This document shows positions 8,470-16,357 of a DNA stretch of 64,000 bases, one piece after another. Position 1 is the first letter of the stretch, and every line of letters starts with the position of its first letter. This stretch comes from Bradyrhizobium aeschynomenes (GTDB taxonomy: Bacteria > Pseudomonadota > Alphaproteobacteria > Rhizobiales > Xanthobacteraceae), in assembly GCF_013178945.1 (NCBI RefSeq), contig NZ_JABFDM010000010.1, positions 124,001 to 188,000 of the forward strand, written 5' to 3'. Position numbers and translations under genes: made by a program. The notes beneath the pieces were generated by a model. The model saw only the letters and a list, made by a program, of their open reading frames with translations. It was not told where the DNA came from and searched no databases.

Positions 8470-9243
8470 TCACCCGTCTGTCGTGCTTTTTGGCGCTTTT
8501 TGGCTGGTCCTGCTTTGTTCCCGCGGCTGACGCGCCTGCCATTCGGCCCACAAATCCGGCCTGCGCGCCTCAGTGAGAGCCTGGGATTGCGCATGGCGCC
8601 ATGCGGCGACCTTGGCGTGATCCCCTGACGTCAGCACATCCGGAATGGCGCGGCCCTCGAACAATTGGGGGCGGGTATATTGCGGGTATTCAAGTAGGCC
8701 GTCGGAGAAGCTCTCGTCGGTCCCCGATTCGAGCTTGCCCATCACGCCCGGCAGCAGCCGCACACAGGCATCGATCAGCACCAGCGCCGCAATCTCGCCG
8801 CCTGACAGCACGTAGTCGCCGATCGAGACCTCGATCAGCTCGCGGGCGTCGATGACGCGCTGGTCGATGCCCTCGAAGCGGCCGCAGACGATCAGCGGCC
8901 CCGGACCGTCGGCGAGCTCGCGGACGAAGGCCTGGGTCAATGGCCGACCGCGCGGACTCATCAGCAGTTTCGGCCGCTCCGGCGCGACAGCCGCCGCGTC
9001 GATCGCGGCGGCGAGGACGTCGGCGCGCAGCACCATGCCGGGCCCGCCGCCGGCCGGCGTGTCGTCGACGCTGCGGTGCTTGTCGGTGGCCGACGCGCGG
9101 ATGTCGCGTGCTTCGAGCGACCAAATTCCGCCAGCCAGCGCCCGGCCAGCGAGGCTCACGCCCAGCGGTCCGGGAAACATCTCCGGAAACAGCGTCAAGA
9201 CAGTCGCGCGCCATGGCGCGGTGGGAGAGGGCGAAGCGGTCAT
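8470..9243 (-). CDS. trmD: tRNA (guanine-37-N1)-methyltransferase TrmD
   Basis: A 257-residue SPOUT methyltransferase that makes m1G37 in tRNAs reading CNN-type codons, preventing frameshifts. Visible motifs are LTLFPEMFPGPLGVSLAGRA, the substrate-binding DDTPAGGGPGMVLRADV, and the knot region VCGRFEGIDQRVID ... SIGDYVLSGGEIAAL that binds S-adenosylmethionine. Length is near the family norm, with a slightly extended basic C-terminus (SRTSQKAPKSTTDG). It lies between rimM and rplS as in many bacteria, although here a 200-bp repeat-bearing spacer separates it from rimM. Confidence 0.97.
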   Translation of the reverse strand: MTASPSPTAPWRATVLTLFPEMFPGPLGVSLAGRALAGGIWSLEARDIRASATDKHRSVDDTPAGGGPGMVLRADVLAAAIDAAAVAPERPKLLMSPRGRPLTQAFVRELADGPGPLIVCGRFEGIDQRVIDARELIEVSIGDYVLSGGEIAALVLIDACVRLLPGVMGKLESGTDESFSDGLLEYPQYTRPQLFEGRAIPDVLTSGDHAKVAAWRHAQSQALTEARRPDLWAEWQARQPREQSRTSQKAPKSTTDG

Positions 9244-9331
9244 GATGCTCTGTTACGGCACCGGAGCGATGAGATCGAGCCCTGGATCAATGCTGCGTCC
9301 ACGGCTCGTGCGGCCATACCACCACTGTCGT

Positions 9332-9477
9332 CCCGGACAAGCCGTGACGCGCAAAGCGCGTCGCGGCGCCGATCCGGGATCCATACCGCGTGATCGTGGA
9401 AAGGGGCACGCGGTCAGTCCCGCGCAAGCCAATCAGCTGCGGTGGCTATGGATCGCCGCTTTCGCGGGGATGACGAG
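9332..9477. repeat. palindromic repeat running into the rimM 3' end, family B-like
   Basis: A composite palindrome starting GTCGTCCCGGACAAGCC, with inner GGGATCCATA and GGCTATGGATCGCCG arms, and ending CGCGGGGATGACGA. It fills much of the rimM-trmD spacer and overlaps the last codons of rimM (9449-9477). Confidence 0.75.
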
Positions 9478-10027
9478 CTGAGTTTGGGGCGGCCACCTCG
9501 TCCTCATCGGACGCCGCTTCGTCCTCACCGTCGATCTCACTCGGCAGCTCGATGATCACCCGGCCGCCGGCCAGATCCACCGTCGGCACCACGGCATTGG
9601 TGAACGGCAGCATCAATGTGCTTCCGGACGGCGGGGCGATCTCGATGATGTCGCCGGCGCCGAAATTATGGATGGCGAGCACACGGCCGAGCGGTGCGCC
9701 GGCGGTGGTTTCGGCGGCAAGCCCGATCAGGTCGGCGTGGTAGTATTCGTCGTCATCGGTCTCGGGAAGGCGGTCGCGCGGGACGTAGAGCTCCAGTCCG
9801 TTGAGGCGCTCGGCGGCGTTGCGGTCGGTGACGCCCTTGATGCTGGCGACGAGATGATCCTTGGCCTCGCGCGCCTTCGCGACTTCGAAAGATCGACTGC
9901 CGTCCTTGGTCGTGAGCGGGCCGTAATGCAGCACGGCCAGCGGATCCTCGGTGAAGGTCCACAGCCGAACCTCGCCGCGAACCCCGTGCGCGGCGCCGAT
10001 CCTGGCGACGCAGATCAGCTTGGACAT
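9446..10027 (-). CDS. rimM: ribosome maturation factor RimM
   Basis: A 193-residue RimM, a 30S assembly factor that binds ribosomal protein S19. The N-terminal RimM domain begins MSKLICVARIGAAHGVRGEV and holds the conserved GVRGEVRLWTFTEDP; the C-terminal PRC-barrel begins near DEYYHADLIGL and includes GRVLAIHNFGAGDIIEI and LPFTNAVVPTVDL. After the barrel comes an acidic tail (DGEDEAASDEDEV) and then a terminal SARHPRESGDP that is encoded by the invading palindromic repeat rather than by family-conserved sequence. The natural stop was probably displaced by the repeat. Gene order between rpsP and trmD is canonical. Confidence 0.95.
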   Translation of the reverse strand: MSKLICVARIGAAHGVRGEVRLWTFTEDPLAVLHYGPLTTKDGSRSFEVAKAREAKDHLVASIKGVTDRNAAERLNGLELYVPRDRLPETDDDEYYHADLIGLAAETTAGAPLGRVLAIHNFGAGDIIEIAPPSGSTLMLPFTNAVVPTVDLAGGRVIIELPSEIDGEDEAASDEDEVAAPNSARHPRESGDP

Positions 10028-10033
10028 CAGGAG

Positions 10034-10137
10034 GCCTCGTCCTTCGAGACGCGCGCAAGGGCGCGCTCCTCAGGACGAGGAGCCATTTCCTCATGCTGAG
10101 GAGCACGGCGACAGCCGTGCGTCTCGAAGCATGAGGC
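10034..10137. repeat. palindromic intergenic repeat, family C
   Basis: An inverted repeat with ends GCCTCGTCCTTCGAGACGC and GCGTCTCGAAGCATGAGGC and an inner CTCCTCAGGACGAGGAG-like arm pair. It occupies nearly all of the spacer between rpsP and rimM. I found one copy in this window. Confidence 0.8.
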
Positions 10138-10154
10138 CAGCATCGTCAAGGATC

Positions 10155-10487
10155 TCAGCCCTTGGCGGCGGCTTCGGCCTGCGCCTTGCGCTCCTTGCGC
10201 GGCACGGCCTTGATCGGGTTCTGGCGGGCTTCGCGCTTCTTGACGCCGGCGGTGTCGAGGAAGCGGGCGACGCGGTCGGACGGCTGCGCGCCCTTGGCGA
10301 GCCAGGCTTTCACCTTCTCCATGTCGAGCTTGAGGCGCGCCTCGTTGTCCTTCGGCATCAGCGGATTGAAATGACCGAGACGCTCGATGAAGCGGCCGTC
10401 GCGGGGAAAGCGCGAGTCGGCGACGACGACGTGATAGACCGGGCGCTTCTTGGTGCCGGCACGGGCGAGACGAATGACGACGGACAT
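10155..10487 (-). CDS. rpsP: 30S ribosomal protein S16
   Basis: A 110-residue S16. The conserved core is MSVVIRLARAGTKKRPVYHV, VVADSRFPRDGRFIERLGHF and NPLMPKDNEARLKLDMEK, followed by WLAKGAQPSDRVARFL and an Ala/Lys/Glu-rich tail (AVPRKERKAQAEAAAKG) typical of alphaproteobacterial S16. S16 is a primary assembly protein of the 30S body. It is the second gene of the ffh-led operon, separated from ffh by a 170-bp spacer with a repeat and from rimM by a different repeat. Confidence 0.98.
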   Translation of the reverse strand: MSVVIRLARAGTKKRPVYHVVVADSRFPRDGRFIERLGHFNPLMPKDNEARLKLDMEKVKAWLAKGAQPSDRVARFLDTAGVKKREARQNPIKAVPRKERKAQAEAAAKG

Positions 10488-10532
10488 GAAAGTTCTCCTG
10501 AGTGTCTTCTGATGAGTTGATGTGAGCTAAGC

Positions 10533-10630
10533 CGTCATTCCGGGGCACCGCGCAGCGGTGAGCCCGGAATCCATAACCACGATCGTGCGTATGGATTCCG
10601 GGCTCGCGCTGCGCGCGCCCCGGAATGACG
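10533..10630. repeat. palindromic intergenic repeat, family A
   Basis: Ends CGTCATTCCGGGGCACCGC and GCGCGCCCCGGAATGACG, with inner AGCCCGGAATCCATA and TATGGATTCCGGGCT arms. It lies between ffh and rpsP. Confidence 0.88.
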
Positions 10631-10657
10631 AATGGAGAGAGGAGCGGATGATCCTCA

Positions 10658-12205
10658 TTATTTCTTCTTCCCCGGAGGCAGGCCGAGGCCCGGCAGCGTC
10701 GGCTTGCCGCTGAGGCCGGTGAGGCCCGGCAGATTGGGCAAGCCACCACGCAGGCCGGCGGGCAGATCCTTCGGCAGATTCGGCAGACCGCCGGGCATGC
10801 CGCCCGGCATCTTCTCGGCCAGCGCCTTGAGCTGATCGGGCGAGGGCATGCCGCCGCCACCGCCGAAACCCATCGCCTGGGCGATGCCGGCGAGCGGCCC
10901 GCGCTTGCCGGAGCCCATGGCCTTCATGACGTCGGCCATGTTCCGGTGCATCTTGAGCAGCTTGTTGACGTGCTCGACGCTCTGGCCGGAGCCGGCGGCG
11001 ATGCGCTTCTTGCGGCTGGCCTTGAGCAGGTCGGGATGCTTGCGCTCCTCGCGGGTCATCGAATCGATGATCGCGACCTGGCGCTTGAGGATCCTGTCGT
11101 CGATCCCGGCGGCCGCGATCTGGTTCTTCATCTTGGAGATGCCGGGCATCATGCCCATCAGCCCGCTGATGCCGCCCATCTGCGACATCTGCAACAGCTG
11201 CTCGCGCATGTCGTTGAGGTCGAACTGACCCTTGCGCATCTTCTCGGCGGCGCGCGCGGCCTTCTCGGCGTCGATGTTCGCCGCGGCCTTCTCGACCAGC
11301 GAGACGATGTCGCCCATGCCGAGGATGCGGCCGGCGATCCGCGACGGATAGAAGTCTTCCAGCGCGTCGGTCTTCTCGCCGGTGCCGAGCAGCTTGATCG
11401 GCTTGCCGGTGACCGCGCGCATCGACAGCGCCGCGCCGCCGCGGCCGTCGCCGTCGATCCGGGTCAGCGCGATGCCGGTGAGGCCGACGCGCTGGTCGAA
11501 CGAGCGGGCGAGATTGACGGCGTCCTGGCCGGTCAGCGAGTCCGCGACCAGCAGCACCTCGTGCGGGTTGGCCACCGCCTTGATCTCGGCGGCCTCCTTC
11601 ATCATGTCCTCGTCGAGCGTGGTGCGGCCGGCGGTGTCGAGCAGCACCACGTCGTAGCCGCCGAGCTTGGCGGCCTCGATGGCGCGGCGCGCGATCTGCG
11701 GCGGCATCTGGCCGGCGACGATCGGCAGGGTCGGGATGTCCAGGTCGCGGCCGAGCACCGCGAGCTGCTCCATGGCGGCCGGACGGTAGACGTCGAGCGA
11801 GGCCATCAGCACCTTGCGCTTGTCGCGCTGGACCATGCGGCGCGCGAGCTTGGCGGTCGTGGTCGTCTTGCCGGAGCCCTGCAGGCCGACCATCATGATC
11901 GGCACCGGCGGCACGGCGTTGAGATCGATGGTCTGGCCGTCATCGCCGAGCGTCTTGACCAGCTCGTCATGGACGATCTTGACGACCATCTGGCCGGGGG
12001 TGACCGATTTGACGACGGTGGCGCCGATTGCCTGCTCGCGCACGCGCTCGGTGAAGCTGCGGACAACCTCCAGCGCGACGTCGGCCTCGAGCAGCGCCCG
12101 GCGGACCTCGCGCATCGCGGCGTCGACATCGGCTTCCGAGAGCGAACCGCGCCCCGTCAGCCGATCGAGAATGCCGCCAAGCCTTTCCGACAGATTGTCG
12201 AACAC
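10658..12205 (-). CDS. ffh: signal recognition particle protein Ffh
   Basis: A 515-residue SRP54 homologue that binds signal peptides and SRP RNA and delivers nascent membrane proteins to FtsY. The N domain (LSERLGGILDRLTGRG) is followed by the NG GTPase with GLQGSGKTTTTAKLA (G1), DVYRPAAMEQL, LLDTAGRTTLDE (G3), LTRIDGDGRGGAAL (G4) and LGTGEKTDALEDF. The M domain from about residue 300 has the RNA-binding SGQSVEHVNKLLKMH region and Met-rich finger segments (MSQMGGISGLMGMMPGISKM). The C-terminal tail is an extended Gly/Pro/Leu repeat (GGMPGGLPNLPKDLP...), longer than in E. coli, ending in KKK. It heads the rpsP operon. Confidence 0.98.
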   Translation of the reverse strand: MFDNLSERLGGILDRLTGRGSLSEADVDAAMREVRRALLEADVALEVVRSFTERVREQAIGATVVKSVTPGQMVVKIVHDELVKTLGDDGQTIDLNAVPPVPIMMVGLQGSGKTTTTAKLARRMVQRDKRKVLMASLDVYRPAAMEQLAVLGRDLDIPTLPIVAGQMPPQIARRAIEAAKLGGYDVVLLDTAGRTTLDEDMMKEAAEIKAVANPHEVLLVADSLTGQDAVNLARSFDQRVGLTGIALTRIDGDGRGGAALSMRAVTGKPIKLLGTGEKTDALEDFYPSRIAGRILGMGDIVSLVEKAAANIDAEKAARAAEKMRKGQFDLNDMREQLLQMSQMGGISGLMGMMPGISKMKNQIAAAGIDDRILKRQVAIIDSMTREERKHPDLLKASRKKRIAAGSGQSVEHVNKLLKMHRNMADVMKAMGSGKRGPLAGIAQAMGFGGGGGMPSPDQLKALAEKMPGGMPGGLPNLPKDLPAGLRGGLPNLPGLTGLSGKPTLPGLGLPPGKKK

Positions 12206-12252
12206 TTGCTTCGTCCTTTGTCCTGCGCGCGGCAGGCAGTTGAATTCTTCGC

Positions 12253-12354
12253 CGTCATCACCCGCGAAGGCGGGTGATCCAGTACTCCGTGGCAGCGCGG
12301 CTCGATCCGAGGCGCCGCGGCGTACTGGATGCCCTGCCTGCGCGGGGCATGACG
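12253..12354. repeat. palindromic intergenic repeat, family B
   Basis: Ends CGTCATCACCCGCGAAGGC and GCCTGCGCGGGGCATGACG with inner GATCCAGTACTCCG and CGGCGTACTGGAT arms. It lies in the 424-bp stretch upstream of ffh and the divergent MBL gene. The rest of that stretch holds a TTTCGGC/GCCGAAA hairpin (12363-12384) and a possible ffh promoter. Confidence 0.8.
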
Positions 12355-12501
12355 ATCATGTATGTTTCGGCCGTCTTGCCGAAACCCGATCGTCCAAACA
12401 CCTTTGCGCCCGAGGGCGCACAGCGCTGTCGGGCGGTGACCTCCGGCCTCCAGGGCCGGGCGGTGGCTCGAAAAGACGAAACTTTCCGAAATTCGGCCGG
12501 G

Positions 12502-12530
12502 TTAAACCCTCCGCGGGCGGAAAAGTCAAG
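12502..12530 (-). promoter_or_regulatory. possible sigma-70 type promoter for ffh
   Basis: On the minus strand CTTGAC (12525-12530) is followed after 17 bp by GTTTAA (12502-12507). The -35 box matches the rhizobial consensus; the -10 box is weak. The implied leader to the ffh start is long, about 290 nt, and includes the family B repeat. Confidence 0.3.
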
Positions 12531-12629
12531 GAAACTTGCTTCCGGGCGTCCCGTTGCCGGACTCGGCGAGGCCGCTTACCTGTTGTGCCAGTTCAGCTTT
12601 CCTTTGTCAGCTTCCCTTGCGAGGCCCCT

Positions 12630-13622
12630 TTGCTGCGCCGTTCCAGGACCTATTCCGGCCCCGTCACCGACCATTTCGACGGCAAGCGCTTCTACGATCC
12701 CGACGGCGTTCCGCCCAAATCCCTCACCGATGTGCTGCGCTGGCAGTTCGACCGCCGCGAGAAACGCGCCCGCTGGCCGGCCTGGGTGCCGAACCCGCAT
12801 GCCGACACCCCGCCGCACCGGATCGACGGCGAGACGGTGCGGCTGTCGTTCATCGGCCATGCCAGCTGGTTGATCCAGACCGGCGGGCTCAACATCCTCG
12901 TCGACCCAGTCTGGTCGGAGCGGGTGTCGCCAGTGTCGTTCGCCGGACCCAAGCGCTGCAACGATCCCGGCATCGCCTTCGAGGCGCTGCCGCATATCGA
13001 CGTCGTGCTGGTGACGCATGGACACTACGACCATCTGGACATCCGGACGCTCTCGAAACTCACGGCGCGCTTTTCGCCGCGCGTGGTGACGCCGCTCGGC
13101 AACGACCTCACCATGACCGATGCGGATTCGAAGATCCGCGCCGAGGCCTATGACTGGCACGATCGGGTGCCGCTGAACGACGAGGTCGCGGTCACCCTGG
13201 TGCCGACCCGGCATTGGACGGCGCGCGGGATCCTGGACCGCAACAAGGCGCTGTGGGCGAGCTTCGTGCTGGAGACGCCACGCGGCCGTCTCTACATCGT
13301 CGGCGATTCCGGCTATGGCACAGGCTCGCATTTCCGCCGCGTCGCCGAAGCGCACGCGCCGATCAGGCTGGCGATCCTGCCGATCGGCGCCTACGAGCCG
13401 CGCTGGTTCATGCGCGACCAGCACATGAATCCCGAGGATGCCGTGCAGGCGCTGCAGGACTGCGGCGCCGAGACTGCGCTGGCGCATCACCACGGCACGT
13501 TTCAGCTGACGGACGAGGCGATCGACGCGCCGGTCCATGCCCTGCACGCCGCGCTCGATTCCGCCGGCATCCCGCGCGAGCGGTTTGGTGTGCTGAAGCC
13601 GGGGCAGGTGGTGGAGATCTAA
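12630..13622 (+). CDS. MBL-fold metal-dependent hydrolase (NAPE-PLD/UlaG-like)
   Basis: A 330-residue metallo-beta-lactamase-fold hydrolase. Metal ligands are visible in VTHGHYDHLD (HxHxDH), in the upstream strand FIGHASWLIQTGGLNILVDP, in VPTRHW, in YIVGDSGYG (bridging Asp) and in ALAHHHGTFQL. The pattern with DPVWSERVSPVSFAGPKR and the C-terminal GTFQLTDE matches the NAPE-phospholipase D / UlaG-like group. The substrate is unknown. There is no signal peptide. The start is probably the TTG at 12630, five bases after a GAGG; no ATG is available upstream of the fold that does not run through the antisense ffh region. It diverges from ffh. Confidence 0.85.
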   Translation: MLRRSRTYSGPVTDHFDGKRFYDPDGVPPKSLTDVLRWQFDRREKRARWPAWVPNPHADTPPHRIDGETVRLSFIGHASWLIQTGGLNILVDPVWSERVSPVSFAGPKRCNDPGIAFEALPHIDVVLVTHGHYDHLDIRTLSKLTARFSPRVVTPLGNDLTMTDADSKIRAEAYDWHDRVPLNDEVAVTLVPTRHWTARGILDRNKALWASFVLETPRGRLYIVGDSGYGTGSHFRRVAEAHAPIRLAILPIGAYEPRWFMRDQHMNPEDAVQALQDCGAETALAHHHGTFQLTDEAIDAPVHALHAALDSAGIPRERFGVLKPGQVVEI

Positions 13623-13646
13623 TCCGGCTGCCGCACCAACAATGGT

Positions 13647-13768
13647 GTCGTCCCGGCCTTGAGCCGAAACCCATAACCACCGAACGCTGTGTTGCGAAGG
13701 CTGGCAGCTCCATCTCGCGCGACAACATCCGCCGCGGAGTATGGGTCCCGGCTCAAGGCCGGGACGAC
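13647..13768. repeat. palindromic intergenic repeat, family B variant
   Basis: Ends GTCGTCCCGGCCTTGAGCC and GGCTCAAGGCCGGGACGAC, with inner AACCCATA and TATGGGT arms around a variable centre. It lies between the convergent MBL gene and the SIMPL-domain gene. Confidence 0.85.
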
Positions 13769-13834
13769 ACCGAGTTTGTTGCTGCGGCGTCGGCTCCCAC
13801 GACGCACAATGCGCCGCGCGGGCGTGAGGCCATA

Positions 13835-14554
13835 CTACTGCGCCGCCTTGATCGCCCAGGTGACGCTGACCGTCACCGACAGCGTCTCCTCGCCCTGCGC
13901 GACCGGGGTCGGCGTGGCAGCCATCGGTGCGGCGAATGTCTTGGCGCGGAAAACCGGGGCGGGCGCGCCGTCCTCGGCGATGTTGAGCGGCTGGCCGAGC
14001 GTGACGCCGGCGGCCTTGGCGTAGATCTCGGCCTTGCGGCGGGCGTCGGCGACAGCCTTCTCGCGCGCCTGGTCGAGCAGCTTCGATGGCTCGGCCACGG
14101 TGAAGTAGATGTTGCCGACATCATTGGCGCCGGCGCCGACCAGCGTGTCGATCACGCCGGCGACCTTGCTGACATCATGCACCTTGATCGTGACGCGGTT
14201 GCTGGCGCGATAGCCGGTCACGGCCGGCTGGCCGGGCCGGTTCTGCTGATATTGCGGCTGCAGCGACAGCCGCGAGGTCTGATAGTCCTTGTCGGCGATC
14301 CCTGCCGCCTTGAGCGCCTGCAGCACCTTCGCCATGGCGGCATTGTTGGCCTCGGCAGCTTCGCGCGCTGTCTTGGCGTCCGACGCCACACCGGCATCGA
14401 TCTGCGCCAGATCCGGCGGCGCCGACACGCTGGCCTCGCCGCTGACGGTGATCGCCGGCGTGTCCTGCCGGGCAATGTCTTCCGCCAAGACCGGCATTGC
14501 AGTACTGGCCGCGATCGCGGCCGCGAGGATCGGTCTGATCATGATGGCGCTCAC
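13835..14554 (-). CDS. periplasmic SIMPL domain (DUF541) protein
   Basis: A 239-residue exported protein: MIRPILAAAIAASTAMPVLA is a signal peptide, and the mature part is one SIMPL/DUF541 domain (ITVSGEASVSAPPDLAQI at the start, LSLQPQYQQNRPG, YRASNRVTIKVHDVSKVAGV, FTVAEPSKLLDQAREKAVADAR). Such proteins form oligomeric periplasmic or membrane-associated assemblies of uncertain role, including links to oxidative stress in some species. A GTG at 14554 overlaps the upstream stop (GTGA), and an ATG at 14542 (MIRPILAA) gives a cleaner signal peptide. The overlap couples it to the gene at 14551-15318. Confidence 0.88.
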   Translation of the reverse strand: MSAIMIRPILAAAIAASTAMPVLAEDIARQDTPAITVSGEASVSAPPDLAQIDAGVASDAKTAREAAEANNAAMAKVLQALKAAGIADKDYQTSRLSLQPQYQQNRPGQPAVTGYRASNRVTIKVHDVSKVAGVIDTLVGAGANDVGNIYFTVAEPSKLLDQAREKAVADARRKAEIYAKAAGVTLGQPLNIAEDGAPAPVFRAKTFAAPMAATPTPVAQGEETLSVTVSVTWAIKAAQ

Positions 14555-15318
14555 TTCAGCGGCACGTAGACGTTGATGACGAGCTTGTCCTCGGCGGTCT
14601 TCAGCGGATCGGTCATGTACTCCTCGATGAACGTGTCCTTGGCCTCCAGCCGGCGCTCGTCAAGATGGTTGGTGATCGCCTCGTAGGTGTTGTCCATGTT
14701 GTCGTAGGAGCCGCGATGCACGAACTTCAGCGCCTTGCCCTCGGGCGACTGGCCGATGCTCATGCCCTTGCCGAGCGTCTTCGGCTCCTGCTCGACCGGG
14801 ATCTCGGCGAAGAAGGTGAAGCCGGTGTCGTCGGTCGAGGTGTAGACGATCATGCCGTTGCCGGCCGGCTTGACGCCCTGCTTGTCCAGGGTGGTCGACA
14901 GTGCCTTGAACGAGTCGATCAGCGTGTCGAAGGCGTTGTCCCAATTGGCGGTGCCCTTCACGAGCACCACCTTCTTGGCCTCGAGCTTGATCTCGTCGCC
15001 GAAGGCGTCGGCCGACTGGGCGGGCGCCGCCGTGGGTGGTGCGGTGGTGGCTGGCGCCTGCGCGGCAGCCGGCGACGATGAGGGCGAAGGGCTGGCGCTG
15101 GCAGCCGGCGTCGGGCTGGGCGCGGGCGCCGGACTGGCCGAGGCGGCCGGTGCAGGGGAAGCCGTGGGTGCGGGGGGCGCGCTTGGGGCCGGCGCGGGCG
15201 AGGCTGAGGCCGCCGGAGCCGGGGAGGCCGACGGCGCCTGCGCCCGGGCGATCGGACCGCCCAGCGCCAGCGCGACCGAGCTCACGGCCAGAACGAGGCG
15301 GAAAGTGCTGAGGTTCAT
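14551..15318 (-). CDS. exported GyrI-like domain protein with Pro/Ala/Ser linker
   Basis: A 255-residue protein in three parts: a signal peptide (MNLSTFRLVLAVSSVALALG...ARA, about 26 residues); a low-complexity linker of about 75 residues made of repeated ASPAPAASASPAPAPS units; and a GyrI-like / AraC effector-binding domain from about residue 105 (EIKLEAKKVVLVKGTANWDN, then LGKGMSIGQSPEGKALKFVH, RGSYDNMDNTYEAI, and a VINVYVPLK end). GyrI-like domains bind small molecules or proteins, but usually in the cytoplasm; here the domain should be periplasmic. The function is unknown. It is the first gene of a coupled pair with the SIMPL gene. Earlier in-frame ATGs upstream lie in non-coding sequence. 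Confidence 0.82.
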   Translation of the reverse strand: MNLSTFRLVLAVSSVALALGGPIARAQAPSASPAPAASASPAPAPSAPPAPTASPAPAASASPAPAPSPTPAASASPSPSSSPAAAQAPATTAPPTAAPAQSADAFGDEIKLEAKKVVLVKGTANWDNAFDTLIDSFKALSTTLDKQGVKPAGNGMIVYTSTDDTGFTFFAEIPVEQEPKTLGKGMSIGQSPEGKALKFVHRGSYDNMDNTYEAITNHLDERRLEAKDTFIEEYMTDPLKTAEDKLVINVYVPLK

Positions 15319-15487
15319 TCGACTATTCTCCAGTGGCCGTGCTGGTTTGCCCGGTTCGTGCCGGCGAATGGCTGGTCCTAACATGCCCGGCGGCGTGGCG
15401 TCCCATGACAGATGCGTCATGTCCCCCTGCGGACTGGTCAAGGCCACGCCTGTGGCCATATAAGACGGACACAATTTGGATATTTTG

Positions 15488-16357
15488 ATGAGCGCGCTCG
15501 CCAACCACAGCTTCGTCAAGATGAACGGGATCGGCAACGAGATCGTCGTGCTCGATCTGCGCGATGTGAAGCATGCCGTCACGCCGGACGAGGCGCGCGC
15601 GGTTGCGTCCCGCGTGCCCTACGACCAGCTGATGGTGCTGCAGCCGCCGCGGCTCGGCGGGACCGAAGCCTTCATCCGCATCTACAACAATGACGGCTCG
15701 GAATCCGGCGCCTGCGGCAACGGCATGCGCTGCGTGGTGCGGCAGGTGTTCGGGAAGACGGGACAGACGAGCGCGACGTTCGAAACGCGGGCCGGGCTTC
15801 TGAACTGCTGGCAGGGGCCGGCGCCCGATCTCTACACGGTCGACATGGGCGTGCCGAAGTTCGGTTGGCAGGACATTCCGCTGGCCGAGGAATTCCGCGA
15901 CACCCGCTATATCGAGCTGCAGATCGGGCCGATCGACGCGCCGATCCTGCATTCGCCGTCGGTCGTCAACATGGGCAATCCGCACGCGGTGTTCTGGGTG
16001 GACGGCGACGTCAACGGTTATGACCTCGAGCGCTTCGGGCCGCTGTTGGAAAACCACCCGATCTTCCCCGAGCGCGCCAACATCACGATCGCCCGCATCG
16101 TCGACCGCGACCACATCACGATGCGCACCTGGGAGCGGGGCGCGGGGCTGACCAGGGCGTGCGGCTCGGCGGCCTGCGCAACGGCCGTTGCGGCCGCCCG
16201 GCTGAAGCGCGCCAACCGCATCGTGCAGATGACCTTGCCCGGCGGCGAACTGACGATTGAGTGGCGCGAGCGCGACGATCACGTGCTGATGACGGGCACG
16301 GCGACGTTCGAGTTCGAGGGGCGGTTCGAGCCAGAGCTGTTCGCCAGCGTCGCATGA
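15488..16357 (+). CDS. dapF: diaminopimelate epimerase DapF
   Basis: A 289-residue enzyme that converts LL- to meso-diaminopimelate for lysine and peptidoglycan synthesis. The two catalytic cysteines are visible in SGACGNGMRCVVR (about residue 77) and in RACGSAACATAVAAAR. Other conserved segments are SFVKMNGIGNEIVVLDLR, IYNNDGSESGACGN, MGNPHAVFWV and MRTWERGAGLT. The ATG at 15488 is preferred over a TTG four codons upstream. Its stop overlaps the ATG of mtaB (ATGA), so the two are translationally coupled. Confidence 0.97.
   Translation: MSALANHSFVKMNGIGNEIVVLDLRDVKHAVTPDEARAVASRVPYDQLMVLQPPRLGGTEAFIRIYNNDGSESGACGNGMRCVVRQVFGKTGQTSATFETRAGLLNCWQGPAPDLYTVDMGVPKFGWQDIPLAEEFRDTRYIELQIGPIDAPILHSPSVVNMGNPHAVFWVDGDVNGYDLERFGPLLENHPIFPERANITIARIVDRDHITMRTWERGAGLTRACGSAACATAVAAARLKRANRIVQMTLPGGELTIEWRERDDHVLMTGTATFEFEGRFEPELFASVA

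Noticed and set aside
11814..12629. Long N-terminal extension of the MBL hydrolase
   Set aside because: It is antisense to ffh and crosses a palindromic repeat; the TTG at 12630 with a GAGG site is more credible.
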